A stretch of 6,244 nucleotides of DNA from contig CACLUN010000041.1 in assembly GCA_902610105.1 (NCBI GenBank), positions 1 to 6,244 on the forward strand, given 5' to 3'. The translations under genes were made by a program, and so were the position numbers. The DNA is from an uncultured Bacteroidota bacterium. GTDB lineage: Bacteria; Bacteroidota; Bacteroidia; Flavobacteriales; Flavobacteriaceae. The notes under the pieces were generated by a model. The model saw only the letters and a list, made by a program, of their open reading frames with translations. It was not told the origin of the DNA and made no database searches. Positions 5,960 to 6,244 of this stretch are shown piece after piece. Position 1 is the stretch's first letter. The number at the start of each line of letters is the position of its first letter.

Positions 5960-6043
5960 GCTTCGGTGGCGGAATTGGTAGACGCGCTGGATTCAAAATC
6001 CAGTTCTGGTAACAGAGTGTGGGTTCGATTCCCACTCGAAGTA
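5960..6043 (+). tRNA. tRNA-Leu(CAA)
   Basis: An 84-nt class II tRNA that folds completely by eye. Acceptor GCTTCGG (5960-5966) pairs with TCGAAGT (6036-6042), with G-U wobbles at 1-72 and 7-66. D arm GCG...CGC carries GGAATTGGTAGA. Anticodon stem CTGGA/TCCAG (5987-5991, 5999-6003) closes the loop TTCAAAA with anticodon CAA at 5994-5996, reading UUG. The long variable arm TCTG-GTAA-CAGA (6005-6016) has a GNRA-type tetraloop. The T arm is GTGGG-TTCGATT-CCCAC (6019-6035), and the discriminator is A6043, as expected for leucine. The gene does not encode CCA (CAA follows), so CCA is added by the nucleotidyltransferase. It is divergent from prs. Confidence 0.96.
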
Positions 6044-6071
6044 CAAATGGTCTAATTTTTGACGTATTTTT

Positions 6072-6244
6072 TTGAAACCAAAAAATTTGAAACGCTTTAA
6101 TTTATTTTTTCCCCTAATTTTTCTTGCATTTGAAACCATTATAATTTCATTGACTACGTCTTTCATGCATTATTTTACTTTTTCTGTTTGGAATGTATAC
6201 AATACGATAATAGTTATTTTCTGGGTTTTCTTAAATGTTTACAC
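6072..6244 (+). CDS. N-terminus of a putative membrane protein, cut by window edge
   Basis: An open frame follows a TGA at 6060-6062 and runs unbroken to the window end (57 codons from the TTG at 6072). It begins with a basic stretch LKPKNLKRFN. Two strongly hydrophobic segments follow: LFFPLIFLAFETIIISL at about residues 11-27, and TIIVIFWVFLNV at about 45-56, with aromatic residues between. This positive-then-hydrophobic layout suits a multi-pass inner-membrane protein. The pattern faintly resembles the N-terminal helices of polyprenyl-phosphate sugar transferases (WcaJ type) found in Flavobacteriales, but no catalytic motif is present here, so I assign no function. The start is uncertain: there is no ATG before 6165, and TTG at 6072 is the most upstream usual start. 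It lies 28 nt after the tRNA with no obvious terminator between, so read-through is possible. Confidence 0.42.
   Translation, partial: MKPKNLKRFNLFFPLIFLAFETIIISLTTSFMHYFTFSVWNVYNTIIVIFWVFLNVY

Noticed and set aside
6044..6073. T-rich tract after tRNA-Leu as an intrinsic terminator
   Set aside because: There are T-runs but no stable hairpin before them.
6071..6138. Direct repeat TTTGAAACCA at 6071-6080 and 6129-6138
   Set aside because: Only two short copies in different frames of low-complexity AT-rich sequence; no array or mobile-element ends accompany them.
1..6244. CRISPR array, IS element, phage or defence genes
   Set aside because: No spaced repeats, transposase, integrase or defence motifs were seen; all recognised genes are core housekeeping genes.

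Overview
The window reads as a fragment of an AT-rich (roughly 30% G+C by eye), compact bacterial chromosome, most likely a marine-type member of the Bacteroidota, order Flavobacteriales. This is inferred from four things: the SerS, RibF and Prs signature motifs; the absence of Shine-Dalgarno sequences before any gene; matches to the Bacteroidota -7 promoter element TAnnTTTG; and the gene order itself. Every gene I recognise is a housekeeping gene. I do not see a new defence, mobile or biosynthetic system.

Layout: seven genes lie head to tail on the minus strand, read from right to left as prs (PRPP synthetase), rplY/ctc (ribosomal protein L25), pth (peptidyl-tRNA hydrolase), ribF (riboflavin kinase/FAD synthetase), serS (seryl-tRNA synthetase), rsmA/ksgA (16S rRNA dimethyltransferase) and the 5' part of mgtE (magnesium transporter), which runs off the left edge. 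Spacings are 6, 80, 0, 22 and 14 nt, then a 14-nt overlap, so this is probably one operon, perhaps with a secondary promoter in the 80-nt gap before pth. On the plus strand at the right end is tRNA-Leu(CAA), divergent from prs, followed by an open frame that looks like the N-terminus of a membrane protein and is cut by the window edge.

The operon joins precursor supply (PRPP for nucleotides, FMN/FAD cofactors) with translation: aminoacylation, rescue of peptidyl-tRNA, a 5S rRNA-binding ribosomal protein and 30S maturation. It ends in a Mg2+ channel, the ion ribosomes depend on most. The most interesting non-coding stretch is the 81-nt prs/tRNA-Leu spacer. It holds two identical, oppositely oriented TAAATTTG boxes with an 8-bp hairpin palindrome near the midpoint. 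Two genes, rsmA and pth, have no usable ATG or GTG and appear to start at TTG.
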